From contig JAHDCD010000003.1 in NCBI GenBank assembly GCA_020630095.1, positions 1-64,000 of the forward strand: a stretch of 64,000 nt of DNA. The letters run 5' to 3'. The notes below the pieces were generated by a model. That model searched no databases. It had not been told where the DNA came from and worked only from the letters and a program-made list of their open reading frames with translations. Origin of the DNA: Rickettsiales bacterium (GTDB taxonomy: Bacteria; Pseudomonadota; Alphaproteobacteria; Rickettsiales; UBA8987). Positions 9,018 to 18,550 of this stretch are shown piece after piece; position 1 is the first letter of the stretch; every line of letters begins with the position of its first letter. The translations under genes were made by a program, and so were the position numbers.

Positions 9018-10088
9018 TTGAGGGCAATTGCATTCAACAAAGATAAAATTAAAACTTGGAATAGAATTGCCAATGCTATCAATGGTGATGAAGAATTTGT
9101 AGCTGAAGAATTAACTGTATATAGCGCATTTTTAAATAGAAATTTTTATATGTCCGAATGTATTATTATTCCTGACTTACTAGTTAAGCCTGAGGAATCT
9201 ATTGAATGCCGAAATGATATTGGTGATACCATGGTTGTTACCTCTGAAGACAATGACAGCTCTCTTATTTATCTCAAAAGAAATGGACAGATAATGGGCG
9301 GGAAGATTTTATGCAAAAGCTCCACTCAAACAGAAGTTAACGGATATAGTTCAAATTTTGATTTCATAGAGATGTTTCTTGATTTGGAAGATGATCCTGA
9401 AAAGAAATGGAGCGTTATACATCCTTATCAATCTATTGATCATAGAATAATGGCCGAGATGAGTGAAGTAGGCTTGATAGAAGAATTTGCTGAGTCTTTA
9501 GCAAATCTTATGGCTATTACTAACCATGATTATACTCATGCAGCTGTTAGTCAATTTTATTGTAAAACAAGACATTTAAATGCGAGTTCAGGTTTAATAT
9601 ATTCTTCTATACACGGAAATGCAAATTTCCATCATCAAATAGAGTCTCATATTTTTAATGAAATGAAGGATAGTAAATTTGCCGTTGAAATTGCTCAAAT
9701 GGCAAGAGACATCCTAGATATAATTGATAGATTCATAGAGAAATCCGAACATGCTGATGTAGAGAATATGGCCGAGAATATGCGCTATATTGTTAAACAG
9801 CATTTATCGACTTACATAGAGCATGATGCTTTAGAACATGAAGCTGATTTAAAAAACAATGTTCTAGCGCTGCTAAGAAGTCATTCTTTTGATAAAGACG
9901 ATGTAGTTGTATTTGGCCCAGGAGAAAAAGTTTATGAGGTAAGTGCTCAGGCTTTTTCATTAATTATTTCCGATGCAATACTAACAGATCAAAAAACTAT
10001 TATAGATGACCCTAGACTTGAAGAAATGCTAACTAAATCCAAGGTTGCTGTTAATCAAGGTAAAGGATTTGATATAAATTTTGGATAA
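9018..10088 (+). CDS. Orphan protein of unknown function, 5' part interrupted by TAA
   Basis: Unrecognised acidic protein of 356 residues from TTG 9018, or about 396 if translation could pass the TAA at 8964 from ATG 8898. No signal peptide or membrane helix. A His-rich stretch NHDYTHAAVSQFY and a long predicted helical segment (~200-280) are the only landmarks. No ribosome binding site precedes TTG 9018. The CtrA-type box and -10 hexamer point to ATG 8898 instead. It converges with glmM. Confidence 0.7.
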   Translation: MRAIAFNKDKIKTWNRIANAINGDEEFVAEELTVYSAFLNRNFYMSECIIIPDLLVKPEESIECRNDIGDTMVVTSEDNDSSLIYLKRNGQIMGGKILCKSSTQTEVNGYSSNFDFIEMFLDLEDDPEKKWSVIHPYQSIDHRIMAEMSEVGLIEEFAESLANLMAITNHDYTHAAVSQFYCKTRHLNASSGLIYSSIHGNANFHHQIESHIFNEMKDSKFAVEIAQMARDILDIIDRFIEKSEHADVENMAENMRYIVKQHLSTYIEHDALEHEADLKNNVLALLRSHSFDKDDVVVFGPGEKVYEVSAQAFSLIISDAILTDQKTIIDDPRLEEMLTKSKVAVNQGKGFDINFG

Positions 10089-10089
10089 C

Positions 10090-11445
10090 CTAAACGCTAG
10101 TGCAGATGTCAGCTAGTTCGTTGGCTAGGGTAGATATTTCTTCGGTATCGTCGCCTTCAATCATAATTCTAATTAATGGCTCTGTGCCGGATTTTCTAAC
10201 GAGAACCCTGCCCTCTTTACCTAGCTTATCTGAAGCTTTATCGATAGCGTTATTAAATTCACGATTCGCTACTATCTTTTCAATATCCTTACCTTCTAGG
10301 CGAACATTTTTAAGCACTTGTGGTTTAGGGGTGAACATACGTAAGCATTCCGATGCTTTTAGCCCCGTCTCTACAATAATTTCTAGAAGCTGAAGCCCTG
10401 CAAGTAGCCCGTCACCTGTTGTAGAGTAATCAGTAAATATAATATGACCGCTTTGCTCGCCACCGAAGTTTGAACCTGTTTTGCGTAGTTCAGATAATAC
10501 GTACCTGTCGCCAACGTTGGTTCTAAGTAGCTCTAGGCCAATAGATTCTAAAAAGTTTTCTAGAGCTAGGTTGCTCATTTTTGTGGCTACAATTTGCTTT
10601 GTAGCTAGCTTACCTTTTGCTTGCCAGCTTTTTGCGATTGCGCCCATTATTGCATCGCCGTCAATAACTTGTCCTTTTTCATCACAGGCAACAATTCTGT
10701 CCGCGTCGCCATCTAATGCTATGCCGAAATCTGCTTCTTCTTCTAAAACTTTAGATATTAATGCGCGAGTATCAGTTGAGCCACATTTGCGGTTAATATT
10801 AAAGCCATCTGGCTTGTCGCCAATGGCAATTACTGCTGCGCCCAGCTCCCATAGAACCAGTGGCGCTTTATCGTAAGATGCTCCGTTTGCGCAATCTACA
10901 ACTATTTTCATACCGCTTAAGCTAAGCTTTCTTGGGAATGAGTTTTTTACATTCTCGATATATCTACCTGCGGCTTTTTGTAAGCGCTTGGCACGGCCTA
11001 AATTATGCTCATTAGCTAATTTAAACTCTTTTGAATCTAAAATTTGTTCTAATTGAAGTTCAATCTCGTCAGAAAGTTTTTCACCACGTGAGTCGAAGAA
11101 TTTGATACCATTATCGTGGAATGGATTATGTGAGGCAGATATCATAACGCCTAAATCCGCACGCATTGAACGGGTAAGCTGTGCAACTGCTGGCGTTGGC
11201 ATTGGGCCTAGCAAGAAAACATCAACACCGGTAGCTAAGAAGCCTGAAGCTAATGCAGTTTCTATCATATATGAAGAAAGGCGGGTATCTTTACCAATTA
11301 ATACGCGGTGCTTATGCTCTCCTTTTGAGAAATATGTACCTGCGGCAGATGCTATATCTTGAACTGTGGCAGAATCCATAGGGAATTGATTCGCCTTACC
11401 GCGTATACCATCTGTACCAAAATATTTACGTTTTTTCTCTGCCAT
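10090..11445 (-). CDS. glmM: Phosphoglucosamine mutase
   Basis: Converts glucosamine-6-phosphate to glucosamine-1-phosphate for UDP-GlcNAc, hence peptidoglycan and lipid A. 451 residues. The phosphoserine loop ISASHNPFHDNGIKFF (~100-115), metal loop DGDADR and C-terminal phosphate loop RKSGTEPLIRI are all present. It follows ftsH with no gap (TAA then ATG); the ftsH-glmM order is also seen in other proteobacteria, though folP is absent here. Confidence 0.97.
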   Translation of the reverse strand: MAEKKRKYFGTDGIRGKANQFPMDSATVQDIASAAGTYFSKGEHKHRVLIGKDTRLSSYMIETALASGFLATGVDVFLLGPMPTPAVAQLTRSMRADLGVMISASHNPFHDNGIKFFDSRGEKLSDEIELQLEQILDSKEFKLANEHNLGRAKRLQKAAGRYIENVKNSFPRKLSLSGMKIVVDCANGASYDKAPLVLWELGAAVIAIGDKPDGFNINRKCGSTDTRALISKVLEEEADFGIALDGDADRIVACDEKGQVIDGDAIMGAIAKSWQAKGKLATKQIVATKMSNLALENFLESIGLELLRTNVGDRYVLSELRKTGSNFGGEQSGHIIFTDYSTTGDGLLAGLQLLEIIVETGLKASECLRMFTPKPQVLKNVRLEGKDIEKIVANREFNNAIDKASDKLGKEGRVLVRKSGTEPLIRIMIEGDDTEEISTLANELADICTSV

Positions 11446-13317
11446 TTATGAAGCCTTTTTATTTTTTGAAGTTGAAGGTAGGCCTTTATTAGCCGTTTCA
11501 ACTTTTGTTCCACCTAGCTGATAGATATTATCGCGCTCTTTTGCAAGCTCTTTACCATCAATAATATCTTGAATTTCATCGCCAGTAAGGGTTTCAAACT
11601 TTAATAAAGCCTCGGCGATAGCTATATATTTCTTATTATTTTTCTTAATAATATCTGTTGCAGTTGCGTGGGCTTCGTCGATTAAAAGTTTAACCTCGCG
11701 GTTAATTTCATCCTTCATTTTGCCTGATTCCAGCTCATCTGCGGCATGGTAAACAGGGCCAATTTTTTCTGAAAGGCCTGCACGGCGAACCATAATTTGT
11801 GCAATTTGGGTAGCACCTTGGATATCTGATGATGCGCCTGAGGTTACCTTATCATGACCGAAGGTAAGCTCCTCGGCAACTCTGCCGCCCATATAAACTG
11901 CAAGGTCAGCCTTATACTGAGCGCGGGTTTTAGAAACTTGGTCATCTTCTGGTAATTGCTGTACCATACCAAGCGCTTGACCGCGTGGTATAATAGTTGC
12001 CTTATGGATAGGGTCAGCGTCATCAAGTAACATAGTTACAATTGCGTGCCCTGCTTCATGGTAAGCGGTAAGCTTAATATCTTCTTCCTTCATTTTAAGG
12101 CTTCTGCGCTCAAGCCCCATTAGAACCTTATCGCGCGCTTCATCCATTTCGCGCATGGTTACTAAATTCTGATCCTTACGGGCGGCAAGTAAAGCAGCTT
12201 CATTAATTAGATTTTCTAAATCTGCACCTGAGAACCCTGGAGTACCGCGAGCGATAATTGTCGGCTCAACGTCTGGTGCATATTTAATTTTCTTCATATG
12301 CACTTCGATAATTTTAGTTCTACCTGCAACATCAGGATTATTAACGGTAATTTGTCTGTCGAATCTACCTGGGCGAAGTAATGCCTTATCTAGTACGTCC
12401 GCGCGGTTAGTTGCAGCTAGTACAATTACGCCTTCTGTTGGGCTGAACCCATCCATTTCAACCAGCATTTGGTTTAATGTTTGCTCACGCTCTTCATGCC
12501 CGCCTGAATGGCCTGGGCCACGCGCTCTACCGATTGCATCAATTTCATCGATAAATAATATGCAAGGGCTTGCCTTACGCGCTTCGGTAAACATGTCACG
12601 CACGCGGGATGCACCTACACCTACGAACATTTCTACGAAATCTGAACCTGAGATTGAGAAGAATGGCACTTGTGCCTCACCGGCGATTGCTTTTGCCAGC
12701 AATGTTTTACCAGTTCCCGGAGGGCCAACTAGTAATACACCGCGCGGTACACGACCGCCTAATTTATGATATTTGTCTGGTAGCTTTAAGAAATCTACGA
12801 TCTCTTCTAGCTCTTCTTTTGCTTCGTCAATACCGGCAACATCTGGGAAGCCTACGCCTAGTTCGTCTGGATTAATGCGCTTTGCTTTTGAACGGCCAAA
12901 GCCCATTGCGCCACCGCGACCACCGCCGCCGCCTGCGCCACCCATACCGCGCATTACATATATCCATACGCCGATAATTACTATCCATGGTAACCAGCCT
13001 AGTAATATGCCGATTATATTATTTGTGGATGTTTCTCGTGGTAAGGCCTCAATATTTACGCCCTTTTCCTTTAATATTGGAACTAAATCTTGATCGAATG
13101 GTGCATATGAGCGGAAGTCTTGCCCATCCTTTAATTTACCGCGTATATTATTGCCCTGAATGGTTACGTTACTTACGTTACCATTTTCTGCGGCGGTTAT
13201 AAAGTCGGAGTATGATAAATCTATTTTATCACCATCCGCCGTGAAGCTATTAAAAGCTAACGAGATGCCGATGAATAAAACTAGCCAGAAACCAAATGAT
13301 TTGAAGAAACTTTTCAC
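11446..13317 (-). CDS. ftsH: ATP-dependent zinc metalloprotease FtsH
   Basis: Membrane-anchored AAA+ protease of 623 residues. TM1 ~5-22, periplasmic domain, TM2 ~108-126, a glycine-rich linker, Walker A GPPGTGKT, Walker B ILFIDEID, the second region of homology, and the zinc motif HEAGH. The C-terminal tail is short and Lys/Ser-rich. It is the first gene of the ftsH-glmM unit. Confidence 0.98.
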   Translation of the reverse strand: MKSFFKSFGFWLVLFIGISLAFNSFTADGDKIDLSYSDFITAAENGNVSNVTIQGNNIRGKLKDGQDFRSYAPFDQDLVPILKEKGVNIEALPRETSTNNIIGILLGWLPWIVIIGVWIYVMRGMGGAGGGGGRGGAMGFGRSKAKRINPDELGVGFPDVAGIDEAKEELEEIVDFLKLPDKYHKLGGRVPRGVLLVGPPGTGKTLLAKAIAGEAQVPFFSISGSDFVEMFVGVGASRVRDMFTEARKASPCILFIDEIDAIGRARGPGHSGGHEEREQTLNQMLVEMDGFSPTEGVIVLAATNRADVLDKALLRPGRFDRQITVNNPDVAGRTKIIEVHMKKIKYAPDVEPTIIARGTPGFSGADLENLINEAALLAARKDQNLVTMREMDEARDKVLMGLERRSLKMKEEDIKLTAYHEAGHAIVTMLLDDADPIHKATIIPRGQALGMVQQLPEDDQVSKTRAQYKADLAVYMGGRVAEELTFGHDKVTSGASSDIQGATQIAQIMVRRAGLSEKIGPVYHAADELESGKMKDEINREVKLLIDEAHATATDIIKKNNKKYIAIAEALLKFETLTGDEIQDIIDGKELAKERDNIYQLGGTKVETANKGLPSTSKNKKAS

Positions 13318-13464
13318 ATTTAATAAATAGTGATGGGTTGAGTTAAGTTCAAGGCATTATGTTTGGGTTTGGGTTGGAGTTTGTGTAAACCCTCACTAAC
13401 TCAAATACCAACTCAAACAAATCCAGTCATTGAAAATGAATGATTTTATCCCTATAATATAGAT

Positions 13465-13821
13465 ATGGCTAGTGCTCTTACAATAACTGATGCTGCTGCG
13501 GGTAGAATTGAACATCTACTTTCTAAGCGAGAAACCCCTAGTGCGGGCGTGCGCGTTGGCGTTAAAAAAGGTGGCTGCTCAGGCTTATCTTACGTTATTG
13601 AATATGCAGATGACATAGCTAAGTGGGACGAAACTGTTAATTACCCTATTGGTGCTTCTGATGATGAAGCTAAGTTTCAAGTGGTTATTGATTCTAAGGC
13701 GGTTCTTTATTTAATCGGCTCAGAAATGGATTTTGTTGAAGAAAAAATGAAATCTGGGTTCGTATTTAAAAATCCTAATCAAAAATCTGAGTGCGGTTGT
13801 GGTGAGAGCTTCAATGTTTAA
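13465..13821 (+). CDS. HesB/IscA-type iron-sulfur assembly protein
   Basis: A-type carrier that passes Fe-S clusters to apoproteins, 118 residues. The three conserved cysteines are in GGCSG (~38) and CGCG near the C-terminus (ECGCGESFNV). An ErpA, SufA or IscA assignment cannot be made from sequence alone. No suf or isc genes flank it. A short AT-rich region separates it from divergent ftsH. Confidence 0.9.
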   Translation: MASALTITDAAAGRIEHLLSKRETPSAGVRVGVKKGGCSGLSYVIEYADDIAKWDETVNYPIGASDDEAKFQVVIDSKAVLYLIGSEMDFVEEKMKSGFVFKNPNQKSECGCGESFNV

Positions 13822-13830
13822 GTTAATTCT

Positions 13831-13870
13831 TTAGTAAAAAATTAACCCATTAATTGTATATTTAAGTTTA
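13831..13870 (+). promoter_or_regulatory. Near-consensus CtrA-type box before the orphan gene at 13871
   Basis: TTAG-TAAAAAA-TTAACC (13831-13847) differs from TTAA-N7-TTAA by one base. A -10-like TATATT lies at 13857-13862, 8 nt before the ATG. Box-to-ATG spacing is 25 nt versus 23 nt at the three perfect sites, so this is a weaker member of the set. Confidence 0.35.
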
Positions 13871-14680
13871 ATGGGTGACAAAGTATTAAACTATGCGTGG
13901 CTTGAAAAGCTTCCTTTTAAACAAAGAGGTAGCGAGCCTATTGAGATACTTACCCCTTCTATGAGGGAATGCTTGATAGATCAAACTTCTAAGAAACCTT
14001 CCGATGATATTGATGTAGTTCTTTGGATTAATTCTAATAGGCATGATCCCTCTGAAATTGATGAACTAAAAGGATTTTTAGACAGCCTAAACATAGAGTT
14101 AAAATATCTTCAAGGTATCTTTGTTTCTCTAGAAGAACGAGAACATAGTTTTTATACTGAGATAGATGAAAAAGCCCAATATGAACATGGTTCCCCTACT
14201 GATTTGACTTGGAGACAAATTGACTCCTTAAAGCTCTTACTTGTTAAACATACAATTGAAGAGCATGGCTATACTGAGTCTATGTTTTCTGATATTAATA
14301 TAGATAATCCCTACAAAGGGTTCGAAAGAACTGCGCAAGGCAAGGCTTTAATTGGAAGAAAGCATGAAACAGGATACCATGAGAATCAGGTATTTGCGAC
14401 CCATAAAGATTCTCTTCCTACTTTAGACTCTCTTTATAGCGCCACACTTACTTATGCCTACTGGGGGAAAGATTTATTTCACGCTATGAGAAATCATATT
14501 CAAGCCCGCCATAAGTCTTTGGATGGAGAAAGTTCTATTGCTGAATATGGCGAGATGGCGTTTAAGAAAATAGATAAAAAACAATCCCATGCTTATAATG
14601 AAGAGCCCGTTCCTATAGTTAGTGAGATGGGTGCTAATTTAGCGGAACCTGAGCGATTGGATAAAGGTCCTAATGTTTAG
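13871..14680 (+). CDS. Orphan protein, weak glycosyltransferase-like pattern
   Basis: Not recognised with confidence; 269 residues, soluble. DVVLWINSN (~46-54), then SPTDLTWRQIDSLKLLLVKH and an acidic FSDINIDNP (~130-140), is reminiscent of toxin-type sugar-transferase folds (a W-N strand followed by a D..R..L...G..sD.D region). However, the canonical DxD and GG residues are not clearly present. It could be an effector-like protein. A near-consensus CtrA-type box precedes it. The last 4 nt overlap the convergent neighbour. Confidence 0.65.
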   Translation: MGDKVLNYAWLEKLPFKQRGSEPIEILTPSMRECLIDQTSKKPSDDIDVVLWINSNRHDPSEIDELKGFLDSLNIELKYLQGIFVSLEEREHSFYTEIDEKAQYEHGSPTDLTWRQIDSLKLLLVKHTIEEHGYTESMFSDINIDNPYKGFERTAQGKALIGRKHETGYHENQVFATHKDSLPTLDSLYSATLTYAYWGKDLFHAMRNHIQARHKSLDGESSIAEYGEMAFKKIDKKQSHAYNEEPVPIVSEMGANLAEPERLDKGPNV

Positions 14681-16008
14681 AAAAATTTATTTAGCAGTTT
14701 GTTGGCGCCACTGTCTAGCTTGCCTTTATATTTCTCTTTAGACTTCTCATCTATATCGAATTTTATATCTGGTTTTTTACCATATAAAGATGGGCTTGAA
14801 GAAATATCTGTCGCGTTGATATAAAATGTTGGTGCTTTTTCATTAACGAATAGCTCGTTAACTCTAACTTTTTCAATCACCCATTTATTATGTTTAGGAA
14901 TGCATGATTTACATTTTTCAGCGAAATAGTTTTTACTTTTTTCTTCGTATTTTGCCTCTGTTATTTCTAGCAGGCTTTCATTGTCCGAATTTAAGAAATT
15001 ATATGCGCTTTGCACGTATTTACCAATTTTCTGGCCTGTCTCTAAATATCCTGCAGCATCGGATAAGTTAACACCACCTAAACCAAGCTTACCTAGAATA
15101 TTGCTATCTAGCGGCTTATTTGCCGCTTTATTCTCTGTATCACCCTGATTTCTTTGCTTTTTGGGCTGATCAACTTCTAGCCTTTCTATGTTAATATTAT
15201 CAATTATAAAACGGCGGCGTAGTAAATTTGATACAGATATACCACCTTCAATTTCGGCTGTTTGTAGCACGTTATTAGAAGATTTTTCTTTATAAATTTC
15301 TAGATCATCAATTGATATATTACCGCTTAAAAGTGATACAGAAACATTCTCAATTTGAACCTTTTTATCGGTGGCTTTTTCTAAGGTTTTTACAATAGAT
15401 TCTTTGGCTAATTTATTTACCTGCATTTGGATGGGTATAAAAATTACTAAGCACAGAATTACTAAAGTTATTATTCGCCATTTAGAGAATATTGATCTTC
15501 TTCTATTACTCTTTTTACCTAGTAATAAATTGATTATGAATTTTATTGGCTTCTTAGCAAAGAATAATATTTCTGAGGCCTTGCTGTCTACCGCATGAAT
15601 TATTCTCATCAAATATTTTACAATGAATGGGAATATTAAAAGCGCTAAAATTAGAGTTACAAACGTAGATGCAAATACGTTGTAATAATGTAAATTCGCA
15701 AATGATAATAACGGAGTATTATATGCGGCTGATGCGATATTTGAACCGCCATTATTAATTAAAAATTCACCAAGTGAGTTTAATTGCGCGGCTAGAGCTT
15801 TAGTAATAACACTTCCTAAAGCTGCGAAAAGCACGGCTACTGGAGTGTTTGCTTTGGTAATAAATAATAGGAATATGCAAACTATACTAATTGCATTCCA
15901 TGTTGGTATAAAACCTACTGAGAAACCTAGTAAAATACCTAGATATAATTGTAGTGGAGTATCTCCACCGCGCAGGTCTGAAATAAAATCTTTTATCTGT
16001 AATAGCAT
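14677..16008 (-). CDS. TIGR03546-like membrane protein fused to a TIGR03545-like domain
   Basis: 443 residues. The N-terminal ~150 residues match the TIGR03546 pattern: four hydrophobic helices, YNTPLLSFANLHYYNV. After a TM helix at ~178-195 comes an AsmA-like periplasmic region (KATDKKVQIENVSVSLLSGNISIDDLEI, read in pieces), which looks like the start of the separate TIGR03545 family usually encoded next door. Function unknown; a membrane/envelope role is inferred. The C-terminal part is much shorter than stand-alone TIGR03545 proteins. Confidence 0.7.
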   Translation of the reverse strand: MLLQIKDFISDLRGGDTPLQLYLGILLGFSVGFIPTWNAISIVCIFLLFITKANTPVAVLFAALGSVITKALAAQLNSLGEFLINNGGSNIASAAYNTPLLSFANLHYYNVFASTFVTLILALLIFPFIVKYLMRIIHAVDSKASEILFFAKKPIKFIINLLLGKKSNRRRSIFSKWRIITLVILCLVIFIPIQMQVNKLAKESIVKTLEKATDKKVQIENVSVSLLSGNISIDDLEIYKEKSSNNVLQTAEIEGGISVSNLLRRRFIIDNINIERLEVDQPKKQRNQGDTENKAANKPLDSNILGKLGLGGVNLSDAAGYLETGQKIGKYVQSAYNFLNSDNESLLEITEAKYEEKSKNYFAEKCKSCIPKHNKWVIEKVRVNELFVNEKAPTFYINATDISSSPSLYGKKPDIKFDIDEKSKEKYKGKLDSGANKLLNKFF

Positions 16009-16031
16009 TATGCGGTTTTAAGAAGAGCTGT

Positions 16032-17432
16032 TTAAGCGCCAGTCATAATTCTGTCAATAAGCTCTTGAACAGTTGGGACATTGCCATTTGCATAGAATGG
16101 GTCTGTGCCGAACTTATAGGCATTTGTGCCTGCGAACATTAAGTTTTCATCTACCGGAGAGCCGTGGGCGATATCTTGTAGAGTTTTCTGAATACAGAAT
16201 GAGCGAGGGTCAGCCTTTTTGCCAGTTGTAAAATCATCGTGATCCTTCCAGTTACTGAAACCACAATGTGATAAACAACCCATGCAATCGGCTTGGCCTT
16301 TTAAAATTTCTTGAGCTTTATCCGGCGTTACGAAGACAAGAGTATCTTCTGGGGTACGCATTTGCTCAGTGTGGCCTGCTTCAATCCATGAAAGTACGTT
16401 AGCGTGATCTGTATTACGGAAGAAGTAGCTTCTGCCACGAGCACCAAGTTTAATTTCGTTGGTAAATTCACCTTCGCTTGAACGTGAGTAAGGCGCTTGC
16501 CTGTTTGAACGGCCAATTAAATCTTTTAAGAAATTATTCTCAACCGCAGATGAATAGAAACCCGTTGGTGAGAACTTATTTAAGTAAACATCACCCTCTT
16601 TAAGCGTTAAAAGTTTATCTTTCCAGCCTTGTGGCACTTCAGATTCCTGTGTTAAAATCGGGCGAGTACCAAATTGGAATGAGATTTCGCCAATTTCAGG
16701 ATTGTCGATATATTTGCTCCAATCCGATAAATGCCATACGCCACCTGCCATAATTATTGGCACTAATGTTAAGCCAACTTCGTTCATGAATTTACGCAGT
16801 TGAACTAAGCGAGGGTAAGGATCTTCTGGTGTTAGCGGGTCTTCTGAATTTGAAAGTCCGTTATGGCCACCTGCTCTCCAAGGGTCTTCGTATACAACGC
16901 CGCCTAAAAGGTCTGATGCTTTTGAATATGAACGCTTCCATAAAGCTCTAAATGCGCGCATTGAAGATACGATAGGGAAGTAATTCACATTATATTTTTG
17001 TGCGATTTCAGCCAATCTGTATGGCATACCTGCACCGCAAGTTATACCGTCTACTAGGCCTTTAGTTTTTTCTAAAATTCCGTGTAAAATGCGCTCCGCT
17101 CCGCCCATTTCCCATAGTACGTTCATGTGAACTCTGCCGTTACCACCAGAAATATCACGAGCGATCTTAGCTTGTGCAACACCACCAACAATGCCGTAAT
17201 TTATTAATTCTTCGTGACGTTCAGCACGAGTTTTACCTTTATAAGTTTGTTCTAAAGTGTTGCCATTTTCATCGTATGAATCTGCATTTACACCTGAAAA
17301 CGTACCTATTGCACCTGCTTTAGCATGATGCCCCGCACTTTTACCAGTGGATACAAAAATTCCTTTACCACCTTCAATTATTGGCAAGTATTCCTTGCCG
17401 TTAACTATCATATTTTTAACTGAAAAACCCAT
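16032..17432 (-). CDS. Nitronate monooxygenase family protein
   Basis: FMN-dependent TIM-barrel enzyme of the 2-nitropropane dioxygenase family, 466 residues from the ATG at 17432. Glycine-rich flavin regions include GGNGRVHMNVLWEMGGAER and PIIMAGGVWHLSDW. A C-terminal cysteine cluster (ADCMGCLSHCGFSNW) is an extra feature of this longer subfamily and may bind a metal or Fe-S cluster (inference). The 14-residue upstream extension to 17474 is not conserved-looking and is excluded. Physiological substrate unknown. Confidence 0.85.
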   Translation of the reverse strand: MGFSVKNMIVNGKEYLPIIEGGKGIFVSTGKSAGHHAKAGAIGTFSGVNADSYDENGNTLEQTYKGKTRAERHEELINYGIVGGVAQAKIARDISGGNGRVHMNVLWEMGGAERILHGILEKTKGLVDGITCGAGMPYRLAEIAQKYNVNYFPIVSSMRAFRALWKRSYSKASDLLGGVVYEDPWRAGGHNGLSNSEDPLTPEDPYPRLVQLRKFMNEVGLTLVPIIMAGGVWHLSDWSKYIDNPEIGEISFQFGTRPILTQESEVPQGWKDKLLTLKEGDVYLNKFSPTGFYSSAVENNFLKDLIGRSNRQAPYSRSSEGEFTNEIKLGARGRSYFFRNTDHANVLSWIEAGHTEQMRTPEDTLVFVTPDKAQEILKGQADCMGCLSHCGFSNWKDHDDFTTGKKADPRSFCIQKTLQDIAHGSPVDENLMFAGTNAYKFGTDPFYANGNVPTVQELIDRIMTGA

Positions 17433-17515
17433 ATTAGAGCAAAACATAAAGATTATATAAGTATGTTGCAACATATAATAGTTCCCATAATGTCTACTCG
17501 AAAGACGCTTATTTT

Positions 17516-18517
17516 ATGAAATCATTTTGGCAGAAATACAAAAAATCTAGAAAAGCTTATTATGCTTTAATCATTTTTGGAGTGCTATTTTTGCTTTCGC
17601 TTTTTGCTGAGTTTATTGCCAATGATAAGCCGTTATTGGTTAGGTATGATGGCTCATATTACCTTCCGATTATCAATGAATATGCCGAAACTGAGTTTGG
17701 TGGCGATTTCGATACCGAGGCAGACTATAAAGATGAATATTTACAAGAATTGATTACTGAGAAAGGTGGGTGGATGGTTTTTCCACTTATTGAATTCTCA
17801 TATAAATCAATAAATTACAACCTCCCCTCTCCTGCACCAAGTTACCCCACATCAACTAATCTATTGGGCACAGACGACCAAGGGCGCGATGTTTTAGCGC
17901 GCGTTATATACGGCTTTAGATTATCTGTTTTATTTGGCTTATTACTTACAATTTTCTCTGCGTTAATTGGTGTGTGCGCTGGTGCAATTCAGGGCTATGT
18001 AGGCGGATTATTAGATTTATTATTCCAGAGATTCATTGAAATATGGAGCTCAATGCCATCGTTATATATTATAATTATTATATCTGGCTTTATAACACCG
18101 AATTTCTGGTGGCTATTGCTAATATTACTGCTCTTTTCATGGGTTGGTTTTGTAGGCGTAGTGCGTGCGGAATGCCTGAAAACAAGGAATATGGATTACG
18201 TTACCGCTGCGCGCGTTATGGGTTTAAGTGACATAAAAATACTATTTAGGCACGTATTGCCGAACAGTTTAGTTGCTACGCTAACATTCATGCCATTTGT
18301 ATTAAGCGGCTCAATAACATCACTTACCGCGCTAGACTTTTTAGGCTTTGGATTGCCGGTTGGCTCGCCATCTTTAGGGGAATTATTAGCACAAGGTAAG
18401 GCGAACTTAGAAGCGTTATGGCTATCTTTAACCAGCTTCTTTACACTTACAATAATGCTAATGCTTTTAGTATTTATTGGTGAAGGTGTTCGTGAGAGTT
18501 TAGATGTTAGAGGTTAG
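17516..18517 (+). CDS. yejE: Peptide/microcin C-type ABC transporter permease, YejE-like
   Basis: Inner-membrane permease of 333 residues with an N-terminal TM helix, a large periplasmic insert (~40-110) typical of YejE, then LGTDDQGRDVLARVIYG and five further TM helices. The ATPase-coupling loop ...AARVMGLSDIKILFRHVLPNS is conserved. The partner ATPase (YejF type) is encoded far away at 52937-54487; YejA and YejB are not in the window. Confidence 0.88.
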   Translation: MKSFWQKYKKSRKAYYALIIFGVLFLLSLFAEFIANDKPLLVRYDGSYYLPIINEYAETEFGGDFDTEADYKDEYLQELITEKGGWMVFPLIEFSYKSINYNLPSPAPSYPTSTNLLGTDDQGRDVLARVIYGFRLSVLFGLLLTIFSALIGVCAGAIQGYVGGLLDLLFQRFIEIWSSMPSLYIIIIISGFITPNFWWLLLILLLFSWVGFVGVVRAECLKTRNMDYVTAARVMGLSDIKILFRHVLPNSLVATLTFMPFVLSGSITSLTALDFLGFGLPVGSPSLGELLAQGKANLEALWLSLTSFFTLTIMLMLLVFIGEGVRESLDVRG

Positions 18518-18550
18518 CGAGGATTAGCAGATCTGGCAGAAATAGCAGAA

